DNA of 64,000 bases from DASZHJ01 sp035604335 (GTDB taxonomy: Bacteria > Pseudomonadota > Alphaproteobacteria > ATCC43930 > CGMCC-115725): NCBI GenBank assembly GCA_035604335.1, contig DATNIT010000152.1, forward strand, positions 1 to 64,000, given 5' to 3'. A model generated the notes under the pieces. The model worked only from the letters and a program-made list of their open reading frames with translations, made no database searches and was not told where the DNA came from. The translations under genes were made by a program, and so were the position numbers. How positions within the stretch are numbered: position 1 is the stretch's first letter; every line of letters starts with the position of its first letter. This document shows, piece by piece, positions 34,755 to 44,163 of this stretch.

Positions 34755-35624
34755 GTGAGCGCGGACGAGCCGCTGCCGGCGGCGCTCTACACGCGGCCGG
34801 AGGCCTTCCAGCGCGAGCGGCGCAGCGTCTTCGCGAGCGCGTGGTTGCTGCTGGCCCGGGCAAGAGCCGTGCAGAGACCCGGCGACTACGTCGCGCACAG
34901 TCTCGGCGGCTGGCCGGTGTTCGCGATTGCGGGCGCCGGCGGCGCCCCGCGAGCCTTTCGCAATGTCTGCCGGCACCAGAAATTGCCGCTCTTTGACGGC
35001 GGTGTGGGCCACTGCGAGCAGATCCGCTGCCGATATCACGGCTGGACCTACGACATCGCCGGTCGCTTCGCCGCGGCGCCGCCGCAGGTGGCGCCGTGCG
35101 ACGATCTCTCCCACGACCTCGAGCGCGTGGCGGCGGAGCAGCTCCACGGACTCCTGTTCGTGCACCTCGACGAGAGTCCGCCGCCGCTCGTGGAAACCAT
35201 GCCGGCGCTCGCCGCCGCGTTGGCCGAGGCCAAGCTCGAGTCGCTCGAGTTTCGGACCGAAACTACAACCGACATCGACGCCAACTGGAAATTGGTGATG
35301 GAGCAGGCGCTGGCGGATCGAAGCCGCGATGTCGCGCGTACGGCGGCATGGCCCTGCCTGATCCTCGACGCTTCGGCCGGCGGCGCGGTACTCCATCAGG
35401 TGATCGCGCGCAGCTTCCACCGCACGCGCATCCATCATCACCACTACGGGTCGCACGCCGCGGTCGAGCAGGCGGCGGCACAGGTGGCGCAATGGAAAGC
35501 CGGCGCTGTCGCTCGGAACGCGGCGCTCGAAGCGGGCGCCACGGCCACGCAGCCCGAATCGTCCGAGCTCGAGAGCTTTCGCAGCCGCGTGCGCTCGGCT
35601 CACGCCGATGGCCCGCCTGCCTGA
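34755..35624 (+). CDS. Rieske [2Fe-2S] protein with degenerate oxygenase catalytic domain
   Basis: A 289-residue relative of ring-hydroxylating oxygenase alpha subunits. The Rieske cluster ligands are intact: C72 and H74 in CRHQKLPLF, C92 and H95 in CRYHGWTYD. The catalytic domain is short (about 190 residues instead of 250 or more). It keeps the entry motif NWKLVMEQ, but the following residues ALADRSRDVARTAAW do not contain the ENxxExYHxxxxH iron ligands. So it can carry electrons but should not bind the mononuclear iron. The start is a GTG 25 bases after the diiron-candidate gene. The C-terminus is rich in alanine, glutamate and histidine. Confidence 0.82.
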   Translation: MSADEPLPAALYTRPEAFQRERRSVFASAWLLLARARAVQRPGDYVAHSLGGWPVFAIAGAGGAPRAFRNVCRHQKLPLFDGGVGHCEQIRCRYHGWTYDIAGRFAAAPPQVAPCDDLSHDLERVAAEQLHGLLFVHLDESPPPLVETMPALAAALAEAKLESLEFRTETTTDIDANWKLVMEQALADRSRDVARTAAWPCLILDASAGGAVLHQVIARSFHRTRIHHHHYGSHAAVEQAAAQVAQWKAGAVARNAALEAGATATQPESSELESFRSRVRSAHADGPPA

Positions 35625-35699
35625 GGTTGCGAGACAAAGCCGGCCGCGCCGATTATCCTTCGCGCCAATGAGCAAACGATCAATAGGGAGCGACTCGCC

Positions 35700-37151
35700 A
35701 TGAAACGCCATGAACTCGGCATCCTCGCGGTCCTCGCGATCGCCCTGGTGAGCTCGGGCGCGCCGGCCAAGGAGCAGAAAATCGGCGATCCCCCCGAGGC
35801 CCATGACATGCGCCTCGTCGGCTACAGCGATCTCCAGGCGCGGAGCGCCTATCAGCCCACCATCCATCAGCAGAACGGCCGCTGGATCGCCTATATCGGC
35901 CATCACGGCGGTACGCCCAAGGATCCGAAACCGCTCAATCCCCTGACCGGGCAACAGGAGTTCAACGGCACGTCCCTCGTCGACGTGACCGATCCGCGCC
36001 ATCCCAAGTATCTCGCGCACATCCCCGGCGAGGAGGGGCAATACGAGGCGGGCGGCGCCCAAATGGTGCGGGTCTGCGACGGCAAGACTCTACCCAAGGG
36101 CGATCCCGCCAAGACTTACATGCTGCGCACCTTCGGGAACTCGGCCCACGAGATCTGGGACACTTCCGATCCTGCCAAGCCCGTGCTCGTGACTCGATTG
36201 GACGGGATCAAGGGCACCCACAAGAACTGGTGGGAGTGCGACACCGGCATCGCCTATCTGGTCTCGGGCGTCCCCGGCTGGCGCACGAACCGGATGACGC
36301 AGGTCTATGACCTCAGCGACCCCGCGCATCCCCAATTCATCCGGAACTTCGGCTTGCCCGGCCAGGAGCCCGGCGCCGCCGGCCAAGTGCCGACTGCGGT
36401 GCACGGGATGATCTCCACCGGTCCCGAAAGCAACCGCATCTATTTCGGCTATGGCACCAATGGCGGCGGTATGCTGCAGATCGTCGATCGCGACAAGTTG
36501 ATCAATGGCCCCAAGGACCCGACGCCCGAGAACCTGCTCTATCCCCAGGTTGCCCGGCTCGATCTCTCCAGCATGGTGGGGGCGCACACCACCTTTCCGG
36601 TGCTCGGCGTGAAGATGGAGGAGTTCAGTCACGACAAGTTGGGCTCGGTGCGGGATTTCGTGGCCATCACCGACGAGCAGATCGCCAACGAGTGCGGCGA
36701 ACCGCGGCAGCTCGTCTGGTTCGTCGACGTGACCGTCGAGACCCATCCGCAGGTGGTCTCGAACTTTTACGTGCCCGAAGCGAGTGGCGATTTCTGCAAT
36801 CGGGGCGGCCGCTTCGGCATTCATTCCTCGAACGAGAACATGACGCCGATCTACTACAAGAAGATCATGTTCTTCTCGCATTTCAACGCGGGCGTTCGCG
36901 CGATCGACATCCGCAATCCGTTCCGGCCGCGAGAGGTCGGCTACTTCATTCCGTCGATCACGAAGAACACCGACCCGCGATGCATCAAAGTGGACGGACA
37001 GGACCGCTGCAAGGTCGCGATCCAGACCAACAACGTAGAGGTGGACGATCGCGGCTACATCTACATCGTGGACCGTGCCAACACGGGCCTGCACATCCTC
37101 GAGCTCACGGGCGAGGCGCGCAAGATCGCGGGCTTGCCGCCGGCCAAATGA
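35700..37151 (+). CDS. Secreted LVIVD-repeat (beta-propeller-like) protein
   Basis: Exported protein of 483 residues with a signal peptide (about 1-24, ending SSGAPAKE). Repeated units of the LVIVD type can be seen: SLVDVTDPRHPKYLAHI, EIWDTSDPAKPVLVTRL, VYDLSDPAHPQFIRNF, FVDVTVETHPQVVSNF and AIDIRNPFRPREVGYF, each a beta-strand with an aspartate-proline turn, so a beta-propeller fold is likely. Function is unknown; homologues are secreted or surface-linked. GGGAG precedes the ATG. It lies 75 bases after the Rieske gene on the same strand and could be co-transcribed. Confidence 0.85.
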   Translation: MKRHELGILAVLAIALVSSGAPAKEQKIGDPPEAHDMRLVGYSDLQARSAYQPTIHQQNGRWIAYIGHHGGTPKDPKPLNPLTGQQEFNGTSLVDVTDPRHPKYLAHIPGEEGQYEAGGAQMVRVCDGKTLPKGDPAKTYMLRTFGNSAHEIWDTSDPAKPVLVTRLDGIKGTHKNWWECDTGIAYLVSGVPGWRTNRMTQVYDLSDPAHPQFIRNFGLPGQEPGAAGQVPTAVHGMISTGPESNRIYFGYGTNGGGMLQIVDRDKLINGPKDPTPENLLYPQVARLDLSSMVGAHTTFPVLGVKMEEFSHDKLGSVRDFVAITDEQIANECGEPRQLVWFVDVTVETHPQVVSNFYVPEASGDFCNRGGRFGIHSSNENMTPIYYKKIMFFSHFNAGVRAIDIRNPFRPREVGYFIPSITKNTDPRCIKVDGQDRCKVAIQTNNVEVDDRGYIYIVDRANTGLHILELTGEARKIAGLPPAK

Positions 37152-37197
37152 GAAGAGGGGGCCGCCGGGGCCCGCGATGGGCCCTGGCGATCTCCGA

Positions 37198-38253
37198 TCA
37201 GGCGCCGACTACGCGCAGGTGCGGGGTCTCGCTCGCCATCAGGCTGCGATAGACCTCGAGATAGTCCTGCACCATCCGACGGGCGGTGAAGCGCTCCTCG
37301 AATCTCGCGCGAACGCGCTGTCGCGACAGCCGGTCGACGCGCCCGACCGCCTCGACGGCGCCGGTTTCGTCCTTGACGATGTATCCGGTCAGGCCGTCCT
37401 CGACCACCTCGGGCACGGAGCCCGCGTGGAATCCGATCACCGGCGTGCCGCAGGCCATCGCCTCGATCATGACCAAGCCGAACGGCTCGGGCCAGTCGAT
37501 CGGCAGCAGCAGCGCGATCGCGCCGCTGAGGAATGCCGGCTTCTCGCGGTCGTTGATCTCGCCGATATACTCGATGCCCGGCTCGTCCAGCAGCGGTCTG
37601 ATCTCTTGCGTGAAATAGTCGCGATCGACCGGGTCGATCTTGGCCGCGATCTTGAGCGGCAGGCCGCAGCGGCGCGCGATCCGGATCGCGCGGTCGACCG
37701 CCTTCTCCGGCGCGATGCGGCCGAGGAAGGCAAGATAACTCGGCTGCACCGGCTGCGGCGTCAGCAAGCGCTCCGGCAGCCCATGATGGATGGTCTTGAC
37801 CCAGTTCCCTTGCGGCACGGGCTTCCGCTGGGCATTCGAGATGGACACCAGGGGCGCCGTCGGGAAGGCGCGGAACAGAGGCTGGTGCTCCGGCAGGTCG
37901 AGGCGGCCGTGCCACGTGGTCAGGAATGGCGTCGGCTGTCGCAGGAACAGGGAGAACGGATAGTAGTCCAGGTGAAAGTGCAGGAAGTCGAAGTTTTTCG
38001 CCTGCTGGCGGATGTTTTCCAGCATCAGCAGATGAAGCGCGTTGGGGTCGCGCACCGAGCCGTCGAGCCGAAGCGCCTTCGGCCACACCGCGTCCAGCTT
38101 TGCCGAGGTGACGGAATCGCCGCTCGCAAACAGCGTCACCTCATGACCCATCGAGACCAGTTCTTCGGTGATCCAAGAGACCACGCGCTCGGTGCCGCCG
38201 TAGAGCTTGGGCGGGACCGCCTCCGTCAACGGCGCGACTTGTGCAATTCGCAT
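37198..38253 (-). CDS. Glycosyltransferase family 4 protein
   Basis: GT-B fold glycosyltransferase of 351 residues. The N-terminal donor-independent domain starts with GGTERVVSWITEEL, typical of GT4; the C-terminal domain has FLGRIAPEKAVDRAI and the EX7E motif EPFGLVMIEAMACGTPV, which binds the nucleotide sugar. Related proteins make trehalose-like, glycolipid or capsule sugars; the acceptor is unknown. AAGGAT precedes the ATG at 38253. Its end faces the LVIVD-repeat gene (46 bases apart), and a 339-bp AT-richer region separates it from the divergent ABC exporter. Confidence 0.9.
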   Translation of the reverse strand: MRIAQVAPLTEAVPPKLYGGTERVVSWITEELVSMGHEVTLFASGDSVTSAKLDAVWPKALRLDGSVRDPNALHLLMLENIRQQAKNFDFLHFHLDYYPFSLFLRQPTPFLTTWHGRLDLPEHQPLFRAFPTAPLVSISNAQRKPVPQGNWVKTIHHGLPERLLTPQPVQPSYLAFLGRIAPEKAVDRAIRIARRCGLPLKIAAKIDPVDRDYFTQEIRPLLDEPGIEYIGEINDREKPAFLSGAIALLLPIDWPEPFGLVMIEAMACGTPVIGFHAGSVPEVVEDGLTGYIVKDETGAVEAVGRVDRLSRQRVRARFEERFTARRMVQDYLEVYRSLMASETPHLRVVGA

Positions 38254-38592
38254 GAAAGATCCTTTCGGCGCGGATGGAAAAGAAGATAGGTCTCGATGTG
38301 CGAGCGCAACCCTAGTGTCCCATCGAGAACGAAAATGCACGATTGAAAGTCTGTATGCGCCGCTTTTGACACAAGAAAATGGACCGCGGCGGCGAATGCA
38401 GGACCAAGGGGCGTCGTTTCGTCTCACGAGTTCTCAAAATGAACCCACGACATGATTGCGCGGACAGCGAAGCTACGGAATTACGAACGAGGCAAGCCCA
38501 CGAGCTCTCGAGCGGCGACGTTCCGAGCGCGGTGGATTTGATTGCCCGGCGAGCACCGGCGGCTCGCTCCCTCACACTCTGAATTGATCGCA
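38254..38592. other. 339-bp divergent intergenic region
   Basis: Non-coding as far as I can see; lower in GC than the flanking genes, particularly about 38270-38480. It must hold the promoters of the divergent glycosyltransferase and ABC exporter genes. Short open frames on both strands have poor codon use and no ribosome-binding site. Confidence 0.6.
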
Positions 38593-40359
38593 ATGCACGA
38601 CCTCTGCCGATACGCCGATCGCCCGTTCGCCTTCATCGCGCGCTATGTCCGGCGCCGACCGCTGGCGCACGCTTCCATTGCCGGCGCCGTGCTGGCAGCG
38701 GTCGGCTGCTCCGTCAGTACGCAATACGGCGTCAAGTTTCTGGTCGACACCCTGTCGCAAGGCCCCGTCGGCGCGCGAGCTTGGCTCGCCTTCGGGATCC
38801 TGGTGTCGCTGATGGCCGCCGACCAGCTCCTTTGGCGCTTGGCCAGCTGGATCGGCAGCTACACCTTCGTTGCCGTAACCGGAGATCTCCGCAACGACCT
38901 GTTCCGGCACGTCACCGGCCATCCGCTGCGGTTCTTCTCCGAGCGGCTGCCGGGCATGCTGACGAGCCGCATCACCGCGACCTCGAATGCGGTTTTCACC
39001 ATCGAGAACATGCTCGTCTGGAATGTGCTGCCGCCTTGCGTGGCGACCGCGGGGGCGGTCGCCTTCCTGTTCGCGGTGAGTGCGCCCATGGCGGCCGGCC
39101 TCGCCTGCGTGGCAGGGATTCTCGTTGTAGCGTTGTTCCGTCTGGCCGCGGCAGGCAAGCCGTTGCACCACGCCTATGCCGAGCGCGCCGCGCTGGTCGA
39201 TGGCGAGATGGCCGACATCATTGGAAATATGCCCATCGTTCGGGCATTCGGTGGCATTCGGCGGGAGCATCGGCGGTTCGACGAGACCGTCGGCCAGGAA
39301 ATGACGGCGCGCCGCCGGAGCCTGCAATACCTCGAGAAGCTCCGCCTGTTCCACGCCGTGGTCACCATGATCCTGATGGTTGTGTTGCTCGCTTGGGCAA
39401 TCACGCTGTGGCAGAGAGGTGCCGCGACCACGGGTCAGGTCGTGCTCGTGTGCACGCTCGGGTTCGGCATCCTGCACGCGACGCGCGACCTTGCGGTGGC
39501 GCTGGTGGACGTGACGCAGCACCTCGCCCGGCTCTCCGAGGCCGTCGCCACCCTGCTGGTGCCGCATGAGCTCCGCGATCACGCCGAGGCGACCGCCTTG
39601 ACCCGGCAGCGTGGGCACGTCGTGTTCGACGACGTCTCGTTCCGCTATCCCGGCGGCCGCACGGTGTTCGAGCGCTTCTGCCTTCAGGTCGGCGCGGGCG
39701 AGCGCGTGGGGTTGGTGGGCGAGTCCGGCGCCGGAAAATCGACGCTCTTGGCCCTGTTGCAGCGGTTCCACGATCCGCAGGGCGGCCGCATACTGATCGA
39801 CAGCCAGGACGTCGCGCGGATCACGCAAGAGAGCTTGCCCGACGCCATCGCCGTGGTGCCCCAGGACATATCGATGCTGCATCGCTCGATCCTGGAGAAT
39901 ATCCGCTACGGCCGGCCGGACGCGTCCGACGAGGACGTCATGGCGGCGGCCGCCGCGGCGCATTGCCTCGATTTCATCGACGACTTGCCCCAGGGCATGG
40001 AAACCATGGTCGGCGACCGCGGCGTGCGCCTCTCCGGCGGACAGCGCCAGCGCATCGCCATCGCCCGCGCGCTCCTCAAGGACGCGCCGATCCTGCTGCT
40101 CGACGAGGCGACGTCGGCGCTCGACAGCGAGTCCGAAGAAACGATCATCCGGGAGGCGCTCGACCGGTTGATGCGCGGGCGTACCGTGATCGCCGTCGCG
40201 CATCGCCTCTCGACCCTTCGCGGCTTCGATCGGATCGTGGTGCTGCGGGACGGCCAGATCGTGCAGGACGGCCCGCCCGGCGACCTCATAGCCGTCGACG
40301 GACCCTATCGCCGGCTGATCCGGCGCGAGATGACCCGCTTGGCGGCGGAGGCCGCCTAG
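38593..40359 (+). CDS. ABC exporter, fused membrane and ATPase domains (MsbA/lipid-drug type)
   Basis: Half-transporter of 588 residues. Six membrane segments span about 20-300. The ATPase domain has Walker A GESGAGKST (376-384), Q-loop VVPQDISML, signature LSGGQRQRIAIARALL, Walker B LLLDEATSALDSES and H-loop VAHRLSTL, all intact. It should export lipids, glycans or hydrophobic compounds as a homodimer, or with another half-transporter. I chose the ATG at 38593; an upstream TTG at 38542 is possible but adds an unremarkable 17 residues. It is divergent from the glycosyltransferase gene, so export of a glycosylated product is conceivable. A hairpin (40348-40380) overlaps its stop. Confidence 0.9.
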   Translation: MHDLCRYADRPFAFIARYVRRRPLAHASIAGAVLAAVGCSVSTQYGVKFLVDTLSQGPVGARAWLAFGILVSLMAADQLLWRLASWIGSYTFVAVTGDLRNDLFRHVTGHPLRFFSERLPGMLTSRITATSNAVFTIENMLVWNVLPPCVATAGAVAFLFAVSAPMAAGLACVAGILVVALFRLAAAGKPLHHAYAERAALVDGEMADIIGNMPIVRAFGGIRREHRRFDETVGQEMTARRRSLQYLEKLRLFHAVVTMILMVVLLAWAITLWQRGAATTGQVVLVCTLGFGILHATRDLAVALVDVTQHLARLSEAVATLLVPHELRDHAEATALTRQRGHVVFDDVSFRYPGGRTVFERFCLQVGAGERVGLVGESGAGKSTLLALLQRFHDPQGGRILIDSQDVARITQESLPDAIAVVPQDISMLHRSILENIRYGRPDASDEDVMAAAAAAHCLDFIDDLPQGMETMVGDRGVRLSGGQRQRIAIARALLKDAPILLLDEATSALDSESEETIIREALDRLMRGRTVIAVAHRLSTLRGFDRIVVLRDGQIVQDGPPGDLIAVDGPYRRLIRREMTRLAAEAA

Positions 40360-40380
40360 ATCCGTCCGGGCGGCGGCCTC
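40348..40380. terminator. Candidate bidirectional hairpin between convergent genes
   Basis: GAGGCCGCC at 40348-40356 pairs with GGCGGCCTC at 40372-40380, a 9-bp GC stem with a 15-base loop that covers both stop codons of the convergent ABC exporter and dehydrogenase genes. There is no T-tract, so a role in termination is uncertain. Confidence 0.35.
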
Positions 40381-41309
40381 TACCCGGGTTCCAGGCCGTC
40401 GCTCAGCTTGGCATTCTCCGAGACCAGCTTGAGCCCGGCGGCCTTCGCCTCGAGCTCGATCAGCGCCGCGAAATCGCAGTCCGTGTAGCCGTTCCCGATC
40501 AGGCTCTGGACGATCTCGCGGGTGAGCGCCGTCAGCGGCATCGGCACGCCTTCGGCCCGCGCGGCCTCGAGGCCGAGGTCCAGATCCTTGCGCAGGAGCG
40601 GCGGCGTGAAGGTCGCTGCAAAATCGAGGTTCACATAGGCCGGCGTCTTGTAGCGCGAGAACACCGAGCCCATCACGCTGTCGTTGATGAAACTCAGGAA
40701 CGCATGCCGGGGAACGCCGTTCTTCTCGGCGAGCACGGTGATCTCCGAGAGCGCCTGCGCGACGATGCCGAGATAGACGTTGTGGCAGATCTTGACGATG
40801 CGCGCCTTCTCGCCGTCGCCGACGTAGGAGACGCCGCGGCCGAACAGCTTGAGGTAGGGCGCCGCGCGGTCGTAGGAGTCCCGAGGCCCAGAGACCACGA
40901 CGCTGAGCTTCCCCGAGCGGACGACCTTGGGATTGCCGCTGACCGGCGCCGCCAGGAAGCCAGACCCGCGCCGCGCCAGGACCTCGCGCGCTTCCGTGGA
41001 AGCGGCCTCGGACACGGTCGAGCTGTCGATCACCACGCGCGGTGCCTTGCCCGGCCGGGACAGCAGCCCCTTCGGGCCGGAGATCACCTCGAGCAGATCC
41101 TTGGATTCCGCGACGATGACGAACACCAGATCGAAGTCCGCGAGCTCGCCGAGCGAATCGACCACCGTCGCGCCCAGCGCGGCGAGCGGCTCGGCCTTGG
41201 CGCGCGTGCGGTTATAGACCGAGAGCTTGATCCCGGCCTTGAGGAGCCGCTCAGCCAGCGCGAAGCCCATGCGTCCCGCGCCCACCCATCCGATGCGTTG
41301 CTCTGCCAT
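40380..41309 (-). CDS. NAD(P)-dependent beta-hydroxyacid dehydrogenase (HIBADH family)
   Basis: Oxidoreductase of 309 residues of the 3-hydroxyisobutyrate dehydrogenase/tartronate semialdehyde reductase family. Rossmann motif GWVGAGRMG at the N-terminus, substrate-binding loop DSSTVS (95-100), the APVSGNP block and catalytic lysine K173 in KICHNVYLG. The region normally GG.. after APVSG is SGNPKVVRSG, a small variation. AAGAGGTG precedes the ATG at 41309. The substrate is a 3-hydroxy acid of unknown type. It is convergent with the ABC exporter and divergent from the aidB operon. Confidence 0.9.
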   Translation of the reverse strand: MAEQRIGWVGAGRMGFALAERLLKAGIKLSVYNRTRAKAEPLAALGATVVDSLGELADFDLVFVIVAESKDLLEVISGPKGLLSRPGKAPRVVIDSSTVSEAASTEAREVLARRGSGFLAAPVSGNPKVVRSGKLSVVVSGPRDSYDRAAPYLKLFGRGVSYVGDGEKARIVKICHNVYLGIVAQALSEITVLAEKNGVPRHAFLSFINDSVMGSVFSRYKTPAYVNLDFAATFTPPLLRKDLDLGLEAARAEGVPMPLTALTREIVQSLIGNGYTDCDFAALIELEAKAAGLKLVSENAKLSDGLEPG

Positions 41310-41458
41310 GCTGCACCTCTTGCTGCCTGTCGCTGCCGCCGTCGAGGGCCGCATCCTAGTGGAGGCACCGCCGCCCGCTCAACTGGCGCTGGCGCGCCTC
41401 GGCCGCCGGCCTCTGCTAGACTGAACAGTGCCGCTGCCCGCGGCAGGGAGAAGCGCCC

Positions 41459-43120
41459 ATGGCGCGACAAACGCAGCTCTTGACGGCCACTCACGAGGTT
41501 TTCAATCAGCCGCCGCCCCTCCTCGACTACAACCTCTTCAGCAGCGACAAGGCGCTCGCCGAGGCGGCCCAGCGGGAGGGCGCGGGATGGGCGGCGGAGA
41601 GGTTGACCCAGCTCGGCGCCAGGCTCGGCGAGCGCGAGACGATCGAGGCCGGCTTCGCCGCCAATGCCAATCCGCCGCGGCTCCTGAGCTTCGACCGCTA
41701 CGGCAACCGCCGCGACGAGGTGGAGTTCCATCCGGCCTATCACGAGATGCTCGGGCTGGCGGTCGAGCACGGGCTGCATTGCTCGCCGTGGAACGAGCCG
41801 AGGGCCGGCGCGCACGTGGCGCGCGCTGCCGGCACCTACATGCTGACCCAAGTCGAGAGCGGCGTTTACTGCCCGATCGCCATGACCTACGGAAGCGTGC
41901 CGACCTTGAGGCGCGAAGCCGCGGTCGCCGCGGAGTGGCTGCCGCGGGTCTTCTCGCGTGTCTACGACAAACGGTTCCGGCCGGCGGCGGAGAAGACCGG
42001 CTTGCTCCTGGGGATGGGCATGACGGAAAAGCAGGGCGGTTCCGACCTGCGCGCCAACACCACGCGGGCGGAGCCCGTCGACGAGGGCGGGCCAGGGCGG
42101 GCCTATCGCATCACCGGACACAAATGGTTCCTGTCGGCGCCCATGTGCGACGCCTTCCTGATGCTCGCTCAGGCGCCTGCGGGGCCAAGCTGCTTCCTGG
42201 TGCCGCGTTGGACGCCCGACGGAGCCGTCAACGCGTTCCGGCTGCAGCGCCTCAAGGACAAGCTCGGCAATCGCTCGAACGCCTCCTCGGAGGTCGAGCT
42301 GGCGGCGGCCTGGGGCTTGCTGATCGGCGAGGAGGGCCGCGGCATCCCCATCATCATCGAGATGGGAAACTTGACCCGTCTCGACTGCACCATCGGCTCC
42401 GCCGGTCTGATGCGCCAAGCCGTGGCGCAGGCGATCCACCACGCGCAGCACCGCACGGCGTTTCAAAGGCATCTCGTCGACCAGCCGCTCATGACCAACG
42501 TGCTGGCGGATATCGCCATCGAGTCGGAAGCTGCGGCCGTGCTCGCCTTCCGACTGGCGCGCGCCTATGACGGCGAGGATGACGCCGGCGAGACCGCGTT
42601 CCGGCGGCTGGTCACGCCGGTCGCGAAGTATTGGATCTGCAAGCGCGCGCCGACGCTCGCCCTCGAGGCGATGGAGGTGCTCGGCGGCAACGGCTATGTC
42701 GAGGAAAGCATCATGCCGCGGATCTACCGCGAGATGCCCGTGAATTCCGTATGGGAGGGCTCGGCGAACGTGATCTGCCTCGACGTCCGGCGCGCGATGG
42801 AGAAATCGCCGGAGGCGATCGACGCGTTTCTGGCGGAGGTCCGGAGCGCAGGCGGCGCCAACCCGCGCCTCGATCGCTTCATCGCAACGCTCGAGGCCGA
42901 GCTGCGCGCGGCGCGGCAGGCGGAGGAGGGCCTTGCCCGACGCTTGGTGGGCCGAATGGCGGTCGGCCTCCAGGCGGCGCTGCTCGTGCGGCACGCACCG
43001 GCGGCCGTCTCGGACGCATTTTGCGCGGCGCGGCTCGAGAACGAGGCAGGCGGAACCTTCGGCATGCTGCCGCCTGGGATCGATCGGCGCGCCATCGTCG
43101 ACCGCGCTGCCCTCGCATGA
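41459..43120 (+). CDS. aidB: AidB-family acyl-CoA dehydrogenase-like protein
   Basis: Acyl-CoA dehydrogenase superfamily protein of 553 residues, the length and N-terminal layout of AidB (THEVFNQPPPLLDYNLFSSD is diagnostic). Further AidB blocks are GMGMTEKQGGSDLRANTT, GHKWFLSAPMCDAFL, RLDCTIGSAGLMRQA and the C-terminal LEVLGGNGYVEE-like stretch. E. coli AidB is induced by alkylating agents and binds DNA and flavin. Enzymatic function is unclear. GGGAGA precedes the ATG. It begins an operon with an ABC membrane-domain protein (ATGA overlap) and a cupin, a different setting from the usual adaptive-response genes. Confidence 0.92.
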   Translation: MARQTQLLTATHEVFNQPPPLLDYNLFSSDKALAEAAQREGAGWAAERLTQLGARLGERETIEAGFAANANPPRLLSFDRYGNRRDEVEFHPAYHEMLGLAVEHGLHCSPWNEPRAGAHVARAAGTYMLTQVESGVYCPIAMTYGSVPTLRREAAVAAEWLPRVFSRVYDKRFRPAAEKTGLLLGMGMTEKQGGSDLRANTTRAEPVDEGGPGRAYRITGHKWFLSAPMCDAFLMLAQAPAGPSCFLVPRWTPDGAVNAFRLQRLKDKLGNRSNASSEVELAAAWGLLIGEEGRGIPIIIEMGNLTRLDCTIGSAGLMRQAVAQAIHHAQHRTAFQRHLVDQPLMTNVLADIAIESEAAAVLAFRLARAYDGEDDAGETAFRRLVTPVAKYWICKRAPTLALEAMEVLGGNGYVEESIMPRIYREMPVNSVWEGSANVICLDVRRAMEKSPEAIDAFLAEVRSAGGANPRLDRFIATLEAELRAARQAEEGLARRLVGRMAVGLQAALLVRHAPAAVSDAFCAARLENEAGGTFGMLPPGIDRRAIVDRAALA

Positions 43121-44151
43121 ACGAAACGACTCCCAACCCACCCTCCGGTGGCGCGTCGGGTGGGCAAGGCGAGTTCCCGAGCGCAGGCGGACCCATCAAG
43201 CTGCCGGCGGCGCTCTTCCGCTATGTGCTCGATACCAGCGGCCTCCATCAGGCGCTGCTGCTCCTGCTCACGGTGGCGGTGTTCCTGATCGAGTTGATTC
43301 CGCTCGAGCTGCAGCGCCGGATCATCAATGATCTCGTGAAGGATCGGACCTTCGGATACGTGATCACGCTGTGTGCCGTCTATGCCGGTGTCGTGCTGGT
43401 CCATGGCAGCACCAAGCTCGGGCTCAACATTTACCGGAACTGGGTGGGCGAGCGCGCCATCCGCGACTTGCGTCAGCGAATTCGGATGCTCATGGGCTTG
43501 CCGTCGGACGCGGCGAGCGCTCCCGAGGCGCAAGGCATCGAGATCTCCATGATCGTGGCGGAGGTCGAGCCCGTCGGCTCGTTCGTGGGCAGCAGCGTCT
43601 CGGAGCCGCTCTTGCAAGGCGGCGTGATGCTGTCGGTGCTGGCGTACATGACCCACCTCGATCCCTGGATGGCGCTCATCGCGGTCGCGATCTTCGTGCC
43701 GCAGCTCGTGTTCGTGCCCCTGATGCAGAAGGCGATCATCGATCGCACCGCGGCGCGCGTGCAGGTGCTGCGCGGCCTCAGCGTCAGCATCGTGGACGCG
43801 CCCAACGAGGACGCGCACGCGCGCGCGGACAATGGGCGCATCGAGCGGGTGTTCGAGCTCGACATGGGGATCTTCAAGCTGAAGTTCACCATGAATTTCC
43901 TGATGAACTTCTGCAATCATCTGCAGATTATCGCGGCCTTTCTGCTCGGTGGCTGGTACGTCGTGACGAGCCAGCTCGAAGTCGGCGGCGTGGTGGCCTT
44001 CATCTCGGCGGTCGGCCGGCTCAACGATCCCTGGGGCGATCTCGTCAACTATTTTCGGGACTTGAGCGTCAACCACGTGAAATATCGTTTGGTGGCGACG
44101 GCCGTGAACGATCTGGCGGACGGCCAGGCGCTGGCTGCCGTGGACCAGTGA
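43117..44151 (+). CDS. Stand-alone ABC transporter membrane-domain protein (no ATPase domain)
   Basis: Protein of 344 residues that covers only the exporter-type membrane domain: membrane segments around 43-61, 75-95, 150-190 and 255-290, with the coupling-helix-like stretch YRNWVGERAIRDLRQRIR. Exporter half-transporters of this type normally continue into a roughly 240-residue ATPase, but here a TGA stop follows immediately and no Walker motifs occur in any frame before the next gene. The sequence looks well maintained. The start is the ATG at 43117 overlapping the aidB stop (ATGA). Its nearest fused homologue in this window is the exporter at 38593-40359, but the sequences are clearly diverged. 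Confidence 0.82.
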   Translation: MNETTPNPPSGGASGGQGEFPSAGGPIKLPAALFRYVLDTSGLHQALLLLLTVAVFLIELIPLELQRRIINDLVKDRTFGYVITLCAVYAGVVLVHGSTKLGLNIYRNWVGERAIRDLRQRIRMLMGLPSDAASAPEAQGIEISMIVAEVEPVGSFVGSSVSEPLLQGGVMLSVLAYMTHLDPWMALIAVAIFVPQLVFVPLMQKAIIDRTAARVQVLRGLSVSIVDAPNEDAHARADNGRIERVFELDMGIFKLKFTMNFLMNFCNHLQIIAAFLLGGWYVVTSQLEVGGVVAFISAVGRLNDPWGDLVNYFRDLSVNHVKYRLVATAVNDLADGQALAAVDQ

Positions 44152-44163
44152 GGAGGTATCGCA

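Noticed and set aside
35263..35671. Missing oxygenase catalytic residues of the Rieske protein in another frame (frameshift)
   Set aside because: Other frames after 35290 show no ENxxExYHxxxxH-like sequence, so a simple frameshift does not restore it.
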